NCBI GenBank assembly: GCA_945864085.1 | Contig: CAMBAD010000004.1 | Coordinates: 1 to 57,200 of the forward strand | Reading direction: 5' to 3' | DNA length: 57,200 bases | From: an uncultured Streptococcus sp. | GTDB taxonomy: Bacteria; Bacillota; Bacilli; Lactobacillales; Streptococcaceae | In this document: positions 1 through 9,947 of the stretch, piece by piece | Layout of the letters: every line of letters starts with the position of its first letter | Numbering within the stretch: position 1 is the first letter of the stretch | Notes under the pieces: model-generated | What the model was told of the DNA's origin: nothing | Seen by the model: the letters and a program-made list of their open reading frames with translations, nothing else | Databases searched by the model: none | Program-made: the position numbers and the translations under genes

Positions 1-2037
1 GCTTGACCCGCTGAACGGCGTTTTAGAGCTGTGCTGTTTCGAATGGTTTCAAAACATTCCGTTCTGGTTGCTTTTCTTCAATCACGTTTTAGAGCTGTGC
101 TGTTTCGAATGGTTTCAAAACCAATGGCTGGAGCTTGACCCGCTGAACGGCGTTTTAGAGCTGTGCTGTTTCGAATGGTTTCAAAACGAGAAAATATTCC
201 GGAGTGGATCAGACGACGTTTTAGAGCTGTGCTGTTTCGAATGGTTTCAAAACATAGTATTTTTGATTAAAGGAGGAAACATAGTTTTAGAGCTGTGCTG
301 TTTCGAATGGTTTCAAAACTTCACGATCAAAAGTACAATCAACTGAGTTGTTTTAGAGCTGTGCTGTTTCGAATGGTTTCAAAACAATCGGCTTAAAAGG
401 TTTGGAAATAGTTTGGTTTTAGAGCTGTGCTGTTTCGAATGGTTTCAAAACCCTTTGAAAATAAGCTAAATAGTCAGAGCAGTTTTAGAGCTGTGCTGTT
501 TCGAATGGTTTCAAAACATGCCGAAAGTTTTATAATGCGCATTTTTTGTTTTAGAGCTGTGCTGTTTCGAATGGTTTCAAAACCTTCTCCTGACGAGCGC
601 TAGCTCTACGAGTGTTTTAGAGCTGTGCTGTTTCGAATGGTTTCAAAACAATACTCATTCTTTTCTCCTTACCATAGTTGTTTTAGAGCTGTGCTGTTTC
701 GAATGGTTTCAAAACGCTATACAATAGTTATATTTTCGCTAATGAGTTTTAGAGCTGTGCTGTTTCGAATGGTTTCAAAACAGAGAATAGCACTGTCAAA
801 AGTGTAACGGGGTTTTAGAGCTGTGCTGTTTCGAATGGTTTCAAAACTAATACCAAACGCCAATGCTAAAATAGACGGTTTTAGAGCTGTGCTGTTTCGA
901 ATGGTTTCAAAACGGCCGGCGCTCTTTTAGTTCCTGCACCTGCGTTTTAGAGCTGTGCTGTTTCGAATGGTTTCAAAACCGTTCATACAAATGTTCATTG
1001 TTCAATGTAGTTTTAGAGCTGTGCTGTTTCGAATGGTTTCAAAACAGTGCTGTTCTGATTGGCTCGTAGCCCTCGGTTTTAGAGCTGTGCTGTTTCGAAT
1101 GGTTTCAAAACAAGCGATTTTGTGGAAGGTTGCAGATAGTTGTTTTAGAGCTGTGCTGTTTCGAATGGTTTCAAAACGGCTGTCAAAGGCCGTTTTGGCC
1201 GCGTCTAGTTTTAGAGCTGTGCTGTTTCGAATGGTTTCAAAACCCCTTGATTCGTTGCATAATAAAACCGAACGTTTTAGAGCTGTGCTGTTTCGAATGG
1301 TTTCAAAACTGTTCTTTTCGTACAATGTAAGTGACAAGAGTTTTAGAGCTGTGCTGTTTCGAATGGTTTCAAAACGCTGTGATAATTGCAGGGACTACTA
1401 CAGTTGTTTTAGAGCTGTGCTGTTTCGAATGGTTTCAAAACAACTGTCAATAGCGACATATTCTAAAAGCTGTTTTAGAGCTGTGCTGTTTCGAATGGTT
1501 TCAAAACCTAAGCTTTACATGGAAGAACTGATACACGGTTTTAGAGCTGTGCTGTTTCGAATGGTTTCAAAACATGCGCCTATTTCCATGCGTAAGTATC
1601 CATGTTTTAGAGCTGTGCTGTTTCGAATGGTTTCAAAACCAATGGCATCAACATCAATGAACTTCATCAGTTTTAGAGCTGTGCTGTTTCGAATGGTTTC
1701 AAAACAATATTTTTTGGAACAAGTACCTGAAATGGTGTTTTAGAGCTGTGCTGTTTCGAATGGTTTCAAAACTAAGTGTCGATAGTGATTGTCGAATGTT
1801 GTGTTTTAGAGCTGTGCTGTTTCGAATGGTTTCAAAACCCAATCCCTGCAGAAAATTTTCTGGCTATTGGTTTTAGAGCTGTGCTGTTTCGAATGGTTTC
1901 AAAACTTGAACGTGAGCTTGCATATGAAAGGTACAGTTTTAGAGCTGTGCTGTTTCGAATGGTTTCAAAACCGGATAATTTGAAAGACTTGACTCCTGAG
2001 CGTTTTAGAGCTGTGCTGTTTTGAATGCTTTCAACAA
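1..2037 (+). CRISPR. Type II-A CRISPR array, 31 repeats, leader-distal part
   Basis: A 36-bp repeat (starts GTTTTAGAGCTGTGCTG, ends GGTTTCAAAAC) recurs from position 20 every 66 bp. Thirty copies look identical; the last (2002-2037) is degenerate, with C to T, G to C and a scrambled 3' end. Spacers are 30 nt except two of 31 nt (1706-1736 and 1839-1869). Thirty are complete and one (1-19) is cut by the window edge. The sequence matches the Cas9/tracrRNA repeat family, so the + strand is the crRNA strand. The decayed repeat at the right marks the leader-distal end, so leader, cas9-cas1-cas2-csn2 and tracrRNA should lie to the left, outside the window. Open reading frames across the array are artefacts of the repeat. 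Spacer 122-151 ends with the same 19 nt as the partial spacer at 1-19. Confidence 0.98.
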
Positions 2038-2144
2038 AGTAAGCCGTGTTATGCAAATCGATGACAGGTTTTAGGATGGTGTTAGTAGCATGATAATTAT
2101 TCCCCCATCAAACTATTTTAAATCTAAAAAGAAAATAGTGATTT

Positions 2145-2205
2145 TTATAGAAAAACGATTCGTTCCATGATATAATGAGCCTGTAATTGTTTCACCTTAA
2201 AGGAG
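2145..2205 (+). promoter_or_regulatory. rpiA promoter and ribosome binding site
   Basis: An extended -10 (TGATATAAT, with TATAAT at 2171-2176) lies about 40 bp before rpiA. The -35 is weak (TAGAAA near 2148, 17-bp spacing). AAGGAG at 2200-2205 sits 7 nt before the GTG start. The promoter lies after the last CRISPR repeat, so rpiA need not depend on array transcription. Confidence 0.75.
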
Positions 2206-2212
2206 TACGAGT

Positions 2213-2887
2213 GTGTCAAACTTAAAAGAACAAGTTGGAATCAAGGCGGCAGAGTTTGTAACGGACGGCATGGTTGTTGGTTTGGGAACAGGTTCAACAG
2301 CCTATTATTTCGTGCAGGAAATTGGCCGCAGAGTCAAGGAAGAAGGATTGCAGATTGTTGGCGTGACGACTTCGCATGCAACAGCTGAACAGGCAGCGTC
2401 CCTCGGGATTCCCCTCAAAAATATAGATGACGTTGAGTCTGTCGATTTGACCGTGGATGGTGCAGATGAAGTAGATAGCCAATTCAACGGAATAAAGGGC
2501 GGAGGCGCAGCGCTTTTAATGGAAAAAGTTGTTGCCGTTAATAGCAAGGACTGCATCTGGATAGTGGATGAGTCCAAAGTGGTAGAAACACTGGGTGCTT
2601 TTAAATTGCCCGTAGAGGTTGTGCAATATGGGTCAGAAAATCTTTTCCGTCTTTTTGAAACAAAAGGTTATCGTCCTAGTTTTCGGATTACAAATGGGAA
2701 GAAGCATGTGACAGACATGCAGAACTTTATTATTGACCTAGATTTAGGGCGGATAGAAGACGCTCAGGCTCTGTCGGATGAATTGGATCATACGGTTGGA
2801 GTCGTAGAGCACGGTCTCTTTATCGGCTTGATTTCTAAGGTGATTGTTGGTCGACCTGAAGGGCCGCAAATACTTGAAAAAAATTGA
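2213..2887 (+). CDS. rpiA: Ribose-5-phosphate isomerase A
   Basis: Interconverts ribose-5-phosphate and ribulose-5-phosphate in the non-oxidative pentose phosphate pathway; cytosolic. The 224-aa length is normal for RpiA. The family signatures are visible: [11 protein letters not shown] near residue 23 (phosphate-binding loop), DGADEVD near residue 83 and [11 protein letters not shown] near residue 95. The start is GTG, chosen because AAGGAG is 7 nt upstream and translation begins MSNLKEQVG as in relatives. It has its own promoter and a terminator directly after it, so it is probably monocistronic. It supplies the pentose pool used by the neighbouring phosphopentomutase and nucleoside phosphorylases. 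Confidence 0.96.
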   Translation: MSNLKEQVGIKAAEFVTDGMVVGLGTGSTAYYFVQEIGRRVKEEGLQIVGVTTSHATAEQAASLGIPLKNIDDVESVDLTVDGADEVDSQFNGIKGGGAALLMEKVVAVNSKDCIWIVDESKVVETLGAFKLPVEVVQYGSENLFRLFETKGYRPSFRITNGKKHVTDMQNFIIDLDLGRIEDAQALSDELDHTVGVVEHGLFIGLISKVIVGRPEGPQILEKN

Positions 2888-2896
2888 TAGCTAATC

Positions 2897-2930
2897 GCTC
2901 TTTCCAGAATCGTCTGGAGAGGGCTTTTTT
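2897..2930 (+). terminator. Rho-independent terminator after rpiA
   Basis: GCTCTTTCCAGA pairs with TCTGGAGAGGGC around a 4-nt loop and is followed by a run of T (2925-2930). It separates rpiA from deoB. Confidence 0.85.
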
Positions 2931-2941
2931 ATTTAATATAT

Positions 2942-2949
2942 GATATAAT
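2942..2949 (+). promoter_or_regulatory. Probable extended -10 promoter for deoB
   Basis: GATATAAT, with TG two bases before TATAAT (2944-2949), follows directly on the rpiA terminator. I see no good -35. The mRNA would have a leader of about 130 nt in which I recognise no riboswitch. Confidence 0.5.
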
Positions 2950-3088
2950 GAAAACACGAACATTTATTGTTTATACTTTTCAACATTCAACAATCAAACT
3001 CGTTAAGAAGCTTATAGCAGTGGAAGAAAAGCACGCCATTTTCAGTTTGTTGCTGGGTTTTGTTGAGTATTAGAAAAAGGAGTAGATT

Positions 3089-4300
3089 ATGCCTACATTT
3101 AATCGTATTCACCTCGTTGTTATGGATTCAGTGGGGATTGGTGCAGCACCTGACTCAGATAAATTCTTCAACGCAGGTGTAGCAGATACAGACTCAGATA
3201 CCCTTGGTCACATCTCGGAAAAAGCAGGGCTTTCTGTACCAAATATGGCCAAAATGGGTCTGGGAAATATCCCGCGTGATACAGCACTTGCGACCGTTCC
3301 ATCTGAGGAAAATCCTACAGGTTATGTGACCAAGCTGGAAGAAGTGTCGCTCGGTAAGGATACCATGACAGGCCACTGGGAAATCATGGGGCTCAACATC
3401 ACAGAGCCATTCGACACTTTCTGGGATGGTTTTCCAGAGGATATTTTGACCAAAATCGAAGAATTTTCAGGTCGTAAAATCATCCGCGAAGCAAACAAGC
3501 CGTACTCAGGTACCGCTGTTATTGATGACTTTGGTCCTCGCCAAATGGAAACCGGTGAGCTGATTGTCTACACATCCGCAGACCCTGTGCTTCAGATTGC
3601 GGCTCATGAAGATATTATCCCGCTTGAGGAACTCTATCGTATCTGTGAATATGCTCGTTCCATTACTTTGGAGCGTCCGGCTCTGCTTGGTCGGATTATT
3701 GCCCGCCCATATGTCGGTGAACCAGGTAACTTCTCACGGACTGCCAATCGTCATGACTATGCCGTGTCGCCATTTGAGGATACCGTCCTTAACAAGCTGG
3801 CAGAAGTAGGAGTACCAACCTACTCCGTTGGTAAGATTAGTGACATTTTCAATGGTTCAGGCATTACCAACGACATGGGCCATACCAAGTCCAACATGCA
3901 CGGTGTGGATGTTCTCATTGATACCCTTAAACTGCCAGAATTTGAAAAAGGTTTCTCCTTCACCAACCTAGTTGATTTTGACGCAGTGTATGGCCACCGC
4001 CGTGATATTGAAGGATACCGCGATTGTTTGCAGGAGTTTGACGCTCGTATTCCAGAGATTATTGAGAACATGAGAGAAAATGATTTGCTCCTCATCACTG
4101 CTGATCATGGCAATGATCCTGCCTATGCAGGTACCGACCATACGCGTGAATATGTGCCTCTCTTGGCTTACAGCAAGTCTTTCAAGGGTAGCGGAGTGTT
4201 GCCAGTCGGACATTTTGCCGATATTTCAGCCACCATCGCTGAGAACTTCGGAGTAGACAAGGCCATGATTGGCGAGAGTTTCTTAGAAAGTTTGGTTTAA
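3089..4300 (+). CDS. deoB: Phosphopentomutase
   Basis: Interconverts (deoxy)ribose-1-phosphate and -5-phosphate, linking nucleoside phosphorolysis to central metabolism. The 403-aa protein belongs to the alkaline phosphatase superfamily. Metal-binding motifs are visible: [12 protein letters not shown] near the N-terminus, DTMTGHWE near residue 91, and [23 protein letters not shown] near residue 335. AAGGAG at 3077-3082 sets the ATG. Its stop codon overlaps the start of the next gene by one base. Its partners punA and deoD lie just downstream on the same strand, forming a salvage cluster. Confidence 0.97.
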   Translation: MPTFNRIHLVVMDSVGIGAAPDSDKFFNAGVADTDSDTLGHISEKAGLSVPNMAKMGLGNIPRDTALATVPSEENPTGYVTKLEEVSLGKDTMTGHWEIMGLNITEPFDTFWDGFPEDILTKIEEFSGRKIIREANKPYSGTAVIDDFGPRQMETGELIVYTSADPVLQIAAHEDIIPLEELYRICEYARSITLERPALLGRIIARPYVGEPGNFSRTANRHDYAVSPFEDTVLNKLAEVGVPTYSVGKISDIFNGSGITNDMGHTKSNMHGVDVLIDTLKLPEFEKGFSFTNLVDFDAVYGHRRDIEGYRDCLQEFDARIPEIIENMRENDLLLITADHGNDPAYAGTDHTREYVPLLAYSKSFKGSGVLPVGHFADISATIAENFGVDKAMIGESFLESLV

Positions 4301-4656
4301 TGGAAAAACTCACAGTTTATTACCACCCGGATTGCAGTAAATGCAAGAAATTACGAGTGCTACTAGCCGGACAAGAGTTGGAAGTTGACTGGGTCAATTA
4401 TCTGGAAAATCCCCTTTCGAGAGCAGACATAGAGCGCCTTCTGGATAAAATGGATGCTCAGCCTTCTGCCCTGATTAGACTGTCCCCAGAAGAAGCCTCC
4501 CAGCACTCAGAAGAAGACCTGCTTCAGATGATGGTCGACAAGCCAGCCTTGCTCAATAGACCCATTGTTGAGAGAGAAGACACAGCTTTTCTCTGCCGAC
4601 CATTAGAAATTATCCAAGAAAAAATGCCAGAATATGACTGGTCAGAGTATTTGTAA
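4300..4656 (+). CDS. ArsC/Spx-fold reductase family protein
   Basis: A 118-aa thioredoxin-fold protein of the arsenate reductase (ArsC/YffB) family. Cys12 lies in HPDCSKCKK, at the position of the ArsC catalytic cysteine, with a second cysteine at 15 giving a CxxC. The three arginines ArsC uses for oxyanion binding appear conserved (in SALIRL, NRPIV and CRPLE). It is translationally coupled to deoB (TAATG overlap). Nothing else here suggests arsenic resistance, so its substrate may be different. It is not Spx itself: it is shorter and lacks the rest of the Spx sequence. Confidence 0.8.
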   Translation: MEKLTVYYHPDCSKCKKLRVLLAGQELEVDWVNYLENPLSRADIERLLDKMDAQPSALIRLSPEEASQHSEEDLLQMMVDKPALLNRPIVEREDTAFLCRPLEIIQEKMPEYDWSEYL

Positions 4657-4690
4657 GAAATCTCCGATAAAACTTCCTTGAGGTATTCCA

Positions 4691-4945
4691 ATGGAATTTA
4701 TTTTTTCTTACAAAGATGAATTCAGTCTGATAGCTGTTTCGTACGAAAGTGGCTACAGTAGTCTATATGAATGTGAACGATTGTTTATCAGATTGAAAGA
4801 ATACTCAGACTACTTTGAAAGTGATTTAATTCGTTTATATGATATGGGCAAAGACGGTCGAGATCAAATGATTACCGATATTGAACAAACAAGACATCTT
4901 GCATTAGAAAAATATTATGATAAAAATTGTAAAGACTTTTATTAA
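4691..4945 (+). CDS. Small hypothetical protein in nucleoside salvage cluster
   Basis: An 84-aa acidic, aromatic-rich protein (many Tyr, Phe, Asp, Glu) with no signal peptide, membrane segment or motif I recognise. It sits in the 300-bp gap between the arsC-like gene and punA, in the same orientation. It has a weak GAGG 10 nt before the ATG. It is more AT-rich than its neighbours. It could be an operon passenger. Nothing in the sequence assigns a function. Confidence 0.55.
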   Translation: MEFIFSYKDEFSLIAVSYESGYSSLYECERLFIRLKEYSDYFESDLIRLYDMGKDGRDQMITDIEQTRHLALEKYYDKNCKDFY

Positions 4946-4960
4946 ATCGAAGGAGACAAT

Positions 4961-5770
4961 ATGTCACTATTAGAAAAAATTATTGAAACAAAAGACTTTT
5001 TGGTTGAAAAAGGTTTGACAGAACCTGAGTTTGGTCTGATTTTGGGATCAGGCCTGGGTGAATTGGCAGAAGAAGTGGATAACGCCATTGTCATTGACTA
5101 TGCCGATATTCCAAACTGGGGCCAATCAACCGTTGTTGGCCATGCCGGAAAGCTGGTTTATGGGGATTTGGCAGGACGCAAGGTCTTGGCTCTTCAAGGA
5201 CGTTTCCACTTCTATGAAGGGAATCCAATGGAAGTCGTAACCTTCCCAGTCCGTGTCATGAAGGCTCTGGGCTGTCAAGGTGTCATTGTCACCAATGCTG
5301 CGGGAGGTATCGGCTACGGTCCAGGTACCCTGATGGCTATTACAGACCACATCAATCTGACTGGTCAAAATCCACTGATTGGTGAAAACTTGGAAGAATT
5401 TGGTCCTCGTTTCCCAGACATGTCCAATGCCTATACCAAGGAATACCGTGAAAAAGCCCATGCTATCGCTGAAAAAATGGGCATCAAGCTGGACGACGGT
5501 GTCTATCTGGGTGTGACGGGGCCGACCTATGAAACCCCTGCTGAAATCCGTGCCTTCCAAACCATGGGAGCCCACGCTGTTGGCATGTCAACCGTGCCAG
5601 AAGTCATTGTAGCAGCTCATTCAGGTCTCAAGGTCTTGGGTATTTCAGCCATTACCAACTTTGCTGCCGGTTTCCAGTCTGAACTCAATCACGAAGAAGT
5701 GGTCGAAGTCACCCAACAAATCAAGGGCAACTTCAAAGGCCTTATTAAGGCTATTTTGGCTGAGTTGTAA
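4961..5770 (+). CDS. punA: Purine nucleoside phosphorylase (PNP-I, trimeric type)
   Basis: Phosphorolyses inosine and guanosine to base plus ribose-1-phosphate. The 269-aa length is normal. Motifs are clear: GLILGSGLGELAE (phosphate loop) near residue 26, VGHAGKLVYG, QGRFHFYEG, TNAAGGIG and the base-binding end of the TYETPAEI-GMSTVPE region. AGGAG at 4951-4955 defines the ATG. It works with deoB (upstream) and deoD (downstream), which has complementary specificity for 6-amino purines. Confidence 0.95.
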   Translation: MSLLEKIIETKDFLVEKGLTEPEFGLILGSGLGELAEEVDNAIVIDYADIPNWGQSTVVGHAGKLVYGDLAGRKVLALQGRFHFYEGNPMEVVTFPVRVMKALGCQGVIVTNAAGGIGYGPGTLMAITDHINLTGQNPLIGENLEEFGPRFPDMSNAYTKEYREKAHAIAEKMGIKLDDGVYLGVTGPTYETPAEIRAFQTMGAHAVGMSTVPEVIVAAHSGLKVLGISAITNFAAGFQSELNHEEVVEVTQQIKGNFKGLIKAILAEL

Positions 5771-5854
5771 ACTAACACGAAGTGAAGTTCGAGTTCTACT
5801 CATTTGAACTGGAGCTCTCCTTTTATCCGATTTCAAAACGAAAGGTAATAATAA

Positions 5855-6568
5855 ATGTCAATCCATATTTCCGCTAAAGCTGGCGACATCGCCGATAAAA
5901 TTTTGCTTCCAGGAGATCCCTTACGTGCTAAATTTATTGCAGAAAATTTCCTAGAAGATGCTGTCTGCTTCAATGAAGTCCGTAACATGTTTGGTTATAC
6001 TGGGACCTACAAGGGGCACCGTGTTTCTGTCATGGGTACAGGTATGGGTATGCCATCCATTTCTATCTATGCCCATGAACTGATTACCGAATACGATGTG
6101 AAAAAACTCATCCGTGTCGGAACAGCAGGCTCTCTCAACAAGGATGTTCATGTCCGTGAACTGGTTTTGGCTCAGGCTGCGGCTACAAACTCTAAGATGA
6201 TCAACATCGACTGGCCAGAATACGATTTGCCACAGATTGCTGACTTTGAACTCTTGGACAAGGCCTACCATATCGCCAAAGACCTGAACCTGACAACCCA
6301 CGTTGGAAATGTCCTATCATCAGATAGTTTCTATTCTCCAAAACTCTTCAGTCGTAACTTGGAATTGGGTCAATTGGGCGTAAAAGCAGTGGAGATGGAA
6401 GCAGCTGCCCTTTATTACTTGGGAGCTAAGTTTGGCGTTCAAACCCTGGCCATCATGACTATCTCTGATAGCTTGGTCAACCCAGAAGAAGATACGACAG
6501 CAGAAGAGCGTCAAAATACCTTCACGGATATGATGAAGGTTGGTTTAGAAACCCTGATTGCTGAATAA
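5855..6568 (+). CDS. deoD: Purine nucleoside phosphorylase, DeoD type
   Basis: Hexameric-type PNP acting on adenosine and deoxyadenosine as well as 6-oxo purines. The 237-aa protein shows [34 protein letters not shown], the ribose-binding [10 protein letters not shown], and the catalytic Asp region TISDSLV near residue 205. It follows punA by 84 bp. That gap has only a weak 5-bp hairpin, so cotranscription from deoB is likely. A terminator follows at 6605-6649. Start ATG follows AAAGG about 10 nt upstream. Confidence 0.96.
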   Translation: MSIHISAKAGDIADKILLPGDPLRAKFIAENFLEDAVCFNEVRNMFGYTGTYKGHRVSVMGTGMGMPSISIYAHELITEYDVKKLIRVGTAGSLNKDVHVRELVLAQAAATNSKMINIDWPEYDLPQIADFELLDKAYHIAKDLNLTTHVGNVLSSDSFYSPKLFSRNLELGQLGVKAVEMEAAALYYLGAKFGVQTLAIMTISDSLVNPEEDTTAEERQNTFTDMMKVGLETLIAE

Positions 6569-6604
6569 TCTGAGGATAATCAAGGAGACTGTAACCGCTT
6601 GAAA

Positions 6605-6649
6605 GACGAACCAATTTCTATTTGTACGGAACTTGGCTTGTCTTTTTTT
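6605..6649 (+). terminator. Terminator after deoD
   Basis: GACGAACCAA (6605-6614) pairs with TTGGCTTGTC (6633-6642), with one mismatch and one G-U pair, followed by seven T. Its 3' arm doubles as the -35 of the glgP promoter. Confidence 0.75.
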
Positions 6650-6682
6650 GCTAAATAGAGTATAATGGAGAAAACGGTTACA
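6638..6682 (+). promoter_or_regulatory. glgP promoter with catabolite-responsive element
   Basis: -35 TTGTCT (6638-6643), 17-bp spacer, -10 TATAAT (6661-6666). Directly downstream, AGAAAACGGTTACA (6669-6682) fits the CcpA cre pattern TGNAANCGNWWNCA with one mismatch. A cre over the transcription start normally means repression by CcpA when glucose is present. Confidence 0.7.
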
Positions 6683-6742
6683 GCAAGTAACTGAAATATT
6701 CGTGATTGTTTACATAAATAAGCTTTCACAAGGGAGGATTTA

Positions 6743-9007
6743 ATGATTAACTTACAAAATTTCGTGCAATCAATGTATGCCAAGCGTATTGAAGATTGCT
6801 CTGATCAAGAACTCTACTATGCCCTGCTTGCATTTACAAAGCAGCAAAGTGAGGCAAAATATACCAACGACCAGAAGAAAAAAGTGTACTACATCTCGGC
6901 AGAGTTTTTGATTGGTAAACTTCTGTCTAACAACTTGATTAACTTGGGTGTCTATGATGAAGTGAAGAGCCAGCTAGTGGCTGCAGGCAAAGACTTGATT
7001 GCTATTGAAGATATGGAGTTAGAACCATCTCTTGGTAACGGTGGCTTGGGCCGTCTGGCAGCCTGCTTCTTGGATTCTATCGCAAGTTTGGGATTGAATG
7101 GTGATGGTGTTGGTCTCAATTACCATTTTGGTCTTTTCCGTCAGTTGTTTGAGTACCATCAGCAGAAGGCTGTGCCAAATGAATGGATTACGCCACGTTC
7201 TTGGTTGACTGAGTCACCGATTTCTTATCAAGTACCATTTGCGAACTTTACACTGACTTCAAAATTGTATGATATTGATGTGCCAGGTTACAAGACTGAG
7301 CGGAAGAACCGCCTACGTCTCTTTGATTTGGCTTCTGTCGATGATAATATCATTTATGATGGTATTGAGTTTGACAAGGAAGATATTTTCCGCAACCTGA
7401 CCCTCTTCTTGTATCCAGATGATACGACAGATGAGGGGAAAGTTCTCCGTATCTTCCAGCAGTATTTCATGGTTTCTAATGCTGCACAGCTATTGCTTGA
7501 TGAAGCAGTTGCTAAGGGCTCAAATCTACACGATTTGCCTGATTATGCTGTTGTTCAGATTAACGACACGCACCCATCATTGGTAATTCCTGAATTGATT
7601 CGCCTTTTGGAACTTCGTGGTATTTCCTTTGATGAGGCAGTAGAAATTGTCAAGAAGATGACAGCTTATACCAACCATACCATCTTGGCAGAAGCTTTGG
7701 AAAAATGGCCACTGGACTTCTTGAACCGTGTCGTACCGCATTTGGTGCCATTTATCGAAGAATTAGACCGTCGTGCCAAGGAAGTGAAAAACGATCCAGC
7801 AGTCAATATCATTGATGAGCACGGTCGTGTTCACATGGCCCACATGGATATTCATTATGGATATTCGATCAACGGTGTTGCGGCTCTGCATACAGAAATC
7901 TTGAAAACATCTGAACTTAAAGCGTTTTATGACTTGTACCCAGAGAAATTTAACAATAAAACCAACGGAATTACCTTCCGTCGTTGGCTCATGCATGCCA
8001 ACCCAAGTCTAGCAAGTTACCTAGATGGCTTGTTGGGACATGGCTATCATCATGACGCCAGTGAGTTGGAAAAACTCTTGGAGCATAAGGATAGTGACGA
8101 GCTTAAGAATTGGTTAGAAGAAACCAAGAGCCATAATAAGCGCAAACTCTGCCGCCATTTGGCTAAAAAGCAGGGAGTGGAAGTGAATCCAGACTCTATC
8201 TTTGATGTACAAATCAAGCGTATGCATGAGTATAAGCGCCAGCAAATGAATGTTCTGTATGTCATCCACAAGTATTTGGACATTAAGGCTGGCAATATCC
8301 CAACTCGTCCGTTGACCGTCTTCTTCGGCGGTAAGGCAGCACCTGCTTATACAGCAGCTCAGGATATTATCCACCTGATTCTCGTCTTGTCACAAGTCAT
8401 CAAAAATGATCCAGAAGTTGCACCGCATTTGCAGCTGGTCATGATTGAAAACTACAACGTGACAGAAGCGAGCTTCATCATTCCTGCAGCCGACATTTCT
8501 GAGCAAATTTCTCTTGCTTCAAAAGAAGCGTCTGGTACAGGTAATATGAAATTTATGTTGAATGGTGCCTTGACCCTTGGTACAGATGATGGGGCTAACG
8601 TGGAAATTCATGAATTGGTTGGTGATGAGAATATCTATATCTTTGGCCAAGATAGTCAGGCAGTTATCGACCATTATGCGAATGGCACATACAACCCTTA
8701 CACCTTCTATGAACGCGACAGCATTCGTCCTTTGATTGATTTCATCACTAGCGACACAATTCGTCATGCGGGTGGAATCGATGAGCGTCTGTGGAGACTT
8801 CAAGATAATCTCAAACACAATGACCATTTCATGACCCTTCTGGACTTGGAAGATTACATTGTTACCAAGGAGCAAATGCTTGCTGACTACGAGGACCGCA
8901 ATAGCTGGTTAGACAAGGTAATTGTTAACATTGCTAAAGCAGGCTTCTTCTCATCAGACCGTACGATTGCTCAATACAATCAAGATATTTGGCATTTGGA
9001 AAAATAA
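6743..9007 (+). CDS. glgP: Glycogen/maltodextrin phosphorylase
   Basis: Cleaves alpha-1,4-glucans with phosphate to give glucose-1-phosphate; cytosolic, PLP-dependent. The 754-aa length matches the shorter bacterial phosphorylases. Seen: [19 protein letters not shown] near residue 92, the PLP-lysine motif [10 protein letters not shown] near residue 595, and TDDGANVEI after it. GGGAGG lies just before the ATG. It stands alone; a malQ or glycogen operon is not adjacent. The cre-like site at its promoter suggests carbon catabolite control. Confidence 0.95.
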   Translation: MINLQNFVQSMYAKRIEDCSDQELYYALLAFTKQQSEAKYTNDQKKKVYYISAEFLIGKLLSNNLINLGVYDEVKSQLVAAGKDLIAIEDMELEPSLGNGGLGRLAACFLDSIASLGLNGDGVGLNYHFGLFRQLFEYHQQKAVPNEWITPRSWLTESPISYQVPFANFTLTSKLYDIDVPGYKTERKNRLRLFDLASVDDNIIYDGIEFDKEDIFRNLTLFLYPDDTTDEGKVLRIFQQYFMVSNAAQLLLDEAVAKGSNLHDLPDYAVVQINDTHPSLVIPELIRLLELRGISFDEAVEIVKKMTAYTNHTILAEALEKWPLDFLNRVVPHLVPFIEELDRRAKEVKNDPAVNIIDEHGRVHMAHMDIHYGYSINGVAALHTEILKTSELKAFYDLYPEKFNNKTNGITFRRWLMHANPSLASYLDGLLGHGYHHDASELEKLLEHKDSDELKNWLEETKSHNKRKLCRHLAKKQGVEVNPDSIFDVQIKRMHEYKRQQMNVLYVIHKYLDIKAGNIPTRPLTVFFGGKAAPAYTAAQDIIHLILVLSQVIKNDPEVAPHLQLVMIENYNVTEASFIIPAADISEQISLASKEASGTGNMKFMLNGALTLGTDDGANVEIHELVGDENIYIFGQDSQAVIDHYANGTYNPYTFYERDSIRPLIDFITSDTIRHAGGIDERLWRLQDNLKHNDHFMTLLDLEDYIVTKEQMLADYEDRNSWLDKVIVNIAKAGFFSSDRTIAQYNQDIWHLEK

Positions 9008-9020
9008 GCCTATTGAATAG

Positions 9021-9072
9021 GAGTGGACAGGACCAGAATATTTATTTTGGTTCCTGCCCTCCTTTTCTTTTT
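9021..9072 (+). terminator. Terminator after glgP
   Basis: GGACAGGACCA pairs imperfectly with TGGTTCCTGCCC, followed by a T-rich stretch. Confidence 0.65.
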
Positions 9073-9196
9073 AATCTAAACAATAAGCTTACCTCCTTCG
9101 AAATCAACAGGATAGATGCCAACTAGCTTGCCATTTCCGATTCATTTTTTTCAGGATTGCTCCCATTTTTACGAATAGATAGGTGAGGAGGAATTT

Positions 9197-9877
9197 ATGT
9201 ACCAAATTGATTTTAAAGAAGAAGCACTGTTGCCGCGTGAGCGGTTATTAGAAGTAGGGGCTGAAAAGCTGAGCAATCAAGAACTTCTGGCCATATTTAT
9301 TCGGACGGGAACAAAAAAAGAGCCTGTCTCCATCCTATCGAACAATTTGCTTAATCGATTGGAAAATTTGGCTGCTTTGAGGGAATTGTCCATTGAAGAA
9401 TTACAAAGTTTGACGGGTATTGGCCGCGTTAAAGCTATTGAAATCAAGGCTATGATTGAATTGGGAAAACGAATCAATCAGTCCGAGCTCTTGTTAAATG
9501 AGCGGATTTTGGGGAGTGAGAAATTAGGGCGTAGAATGATACAGGAGATTGGGGATAAGAAGCAGGAACACCTTGTGGCTCTCTACCTCAATACTCAGAA
9601 TCAAGTCATTAGTCAAAAGACAATCTTTATTGGAAGTGTTAATCGCAGCATTGCTGAGCCACGTGAGATTTTGCATTATGCTGTGAAATGTATGGCGACT
9701 TCCGTCATCATTGTCCACAACCATCCTTCTGGCTCTGTTCAGCCGAGTAAGAATGATCTTCTCTTTACAGAAAATCTAAAGGATTCCTGTGAGACACTGG
9801 GGCTGGTCTTGTTAGATCATTTGATTGTTGGCAGTAAGAATTACTATTCTTTCAGGGAAGAAAGTGAATTGGTTTAG
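9197..9877 (+). CDS. radC: RadC family JAB-domain protein
   Basis: A 226-aa protein with an N-terminal helix-hairpin-helix region ([22 protein letters not shown]) and a C-terminal JAB/MPN metalloprotease-like domain with the metal-binding signature [14 protein letters not shown]. The biochemical role is unsettled; historical claims about DNA repair are weak. GAGGAGG lies directly upstream of the ATG. It converges on rex across a strong bidirectional terminator, a common streptococcal arrangement. Confidence 0.93.
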   Translation: MYQIDFKEEALLPRERLLEVGAEKLSNQELLAIFIRTGTKKEPVSILSNNLLNRLENLAALRELSIEELQSLTGIGRVKAIEIKAMIELGKRINQSELLLNERILGSEKLGRRMIQEIGDKKQEHLVALYLNTQNQVISQKTIFIGSVNRSIAEPREILHYAVKCMATSVIIVHNHPSGSVQPSKNDLLFTENLKDSCETLGLVLLDHLIVGSKNYYSFREESELV

Positions 9878-9884
9878 TTTTTAG

Positions 9885-9940
9885 CAAAAGGAGTGAGAAG
9901 TCTCTAAAGGTTGAATTTCAGGGGCTTCTCGCTCCTTTTT
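9885..9940. terminator. Bidirectional terminator between radC and rex
   Basis: AAAAGGAGTGAGAAG pairs with CTTCTCGCTCCTTTTT around a ~20-nt loop. A-rich on one side and T-rich on the other, it serves both converging genes. Confidence 0.88.
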
Positions 9941-9947
9941 ACTGTCT

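Noticed and set aside
1178..1207. Self-complementary GGCC motifs in a CRISPR spacer as a functional hairpin
   Set aside because: Two GGCC tetramers can pair, but such short complementarity is expected by chance and nothing else supports a role.
68..2056. Several long open frames across the CRISPR array, with repeated VLELCCFEWFQN or FRAVLFRMVSK peptides
   Set aside because: The 36-bp repeat has no stop in some frames and the 66-bp period is a multiple of three, so frames stay open by chance. There are no ribosome sites and the peptides merely follow the repeat.
5126..5575. 149-codon antisense frame inside punA
   Set aside because: Shadow frame of a well-supported gene; no ribosome site or motif.
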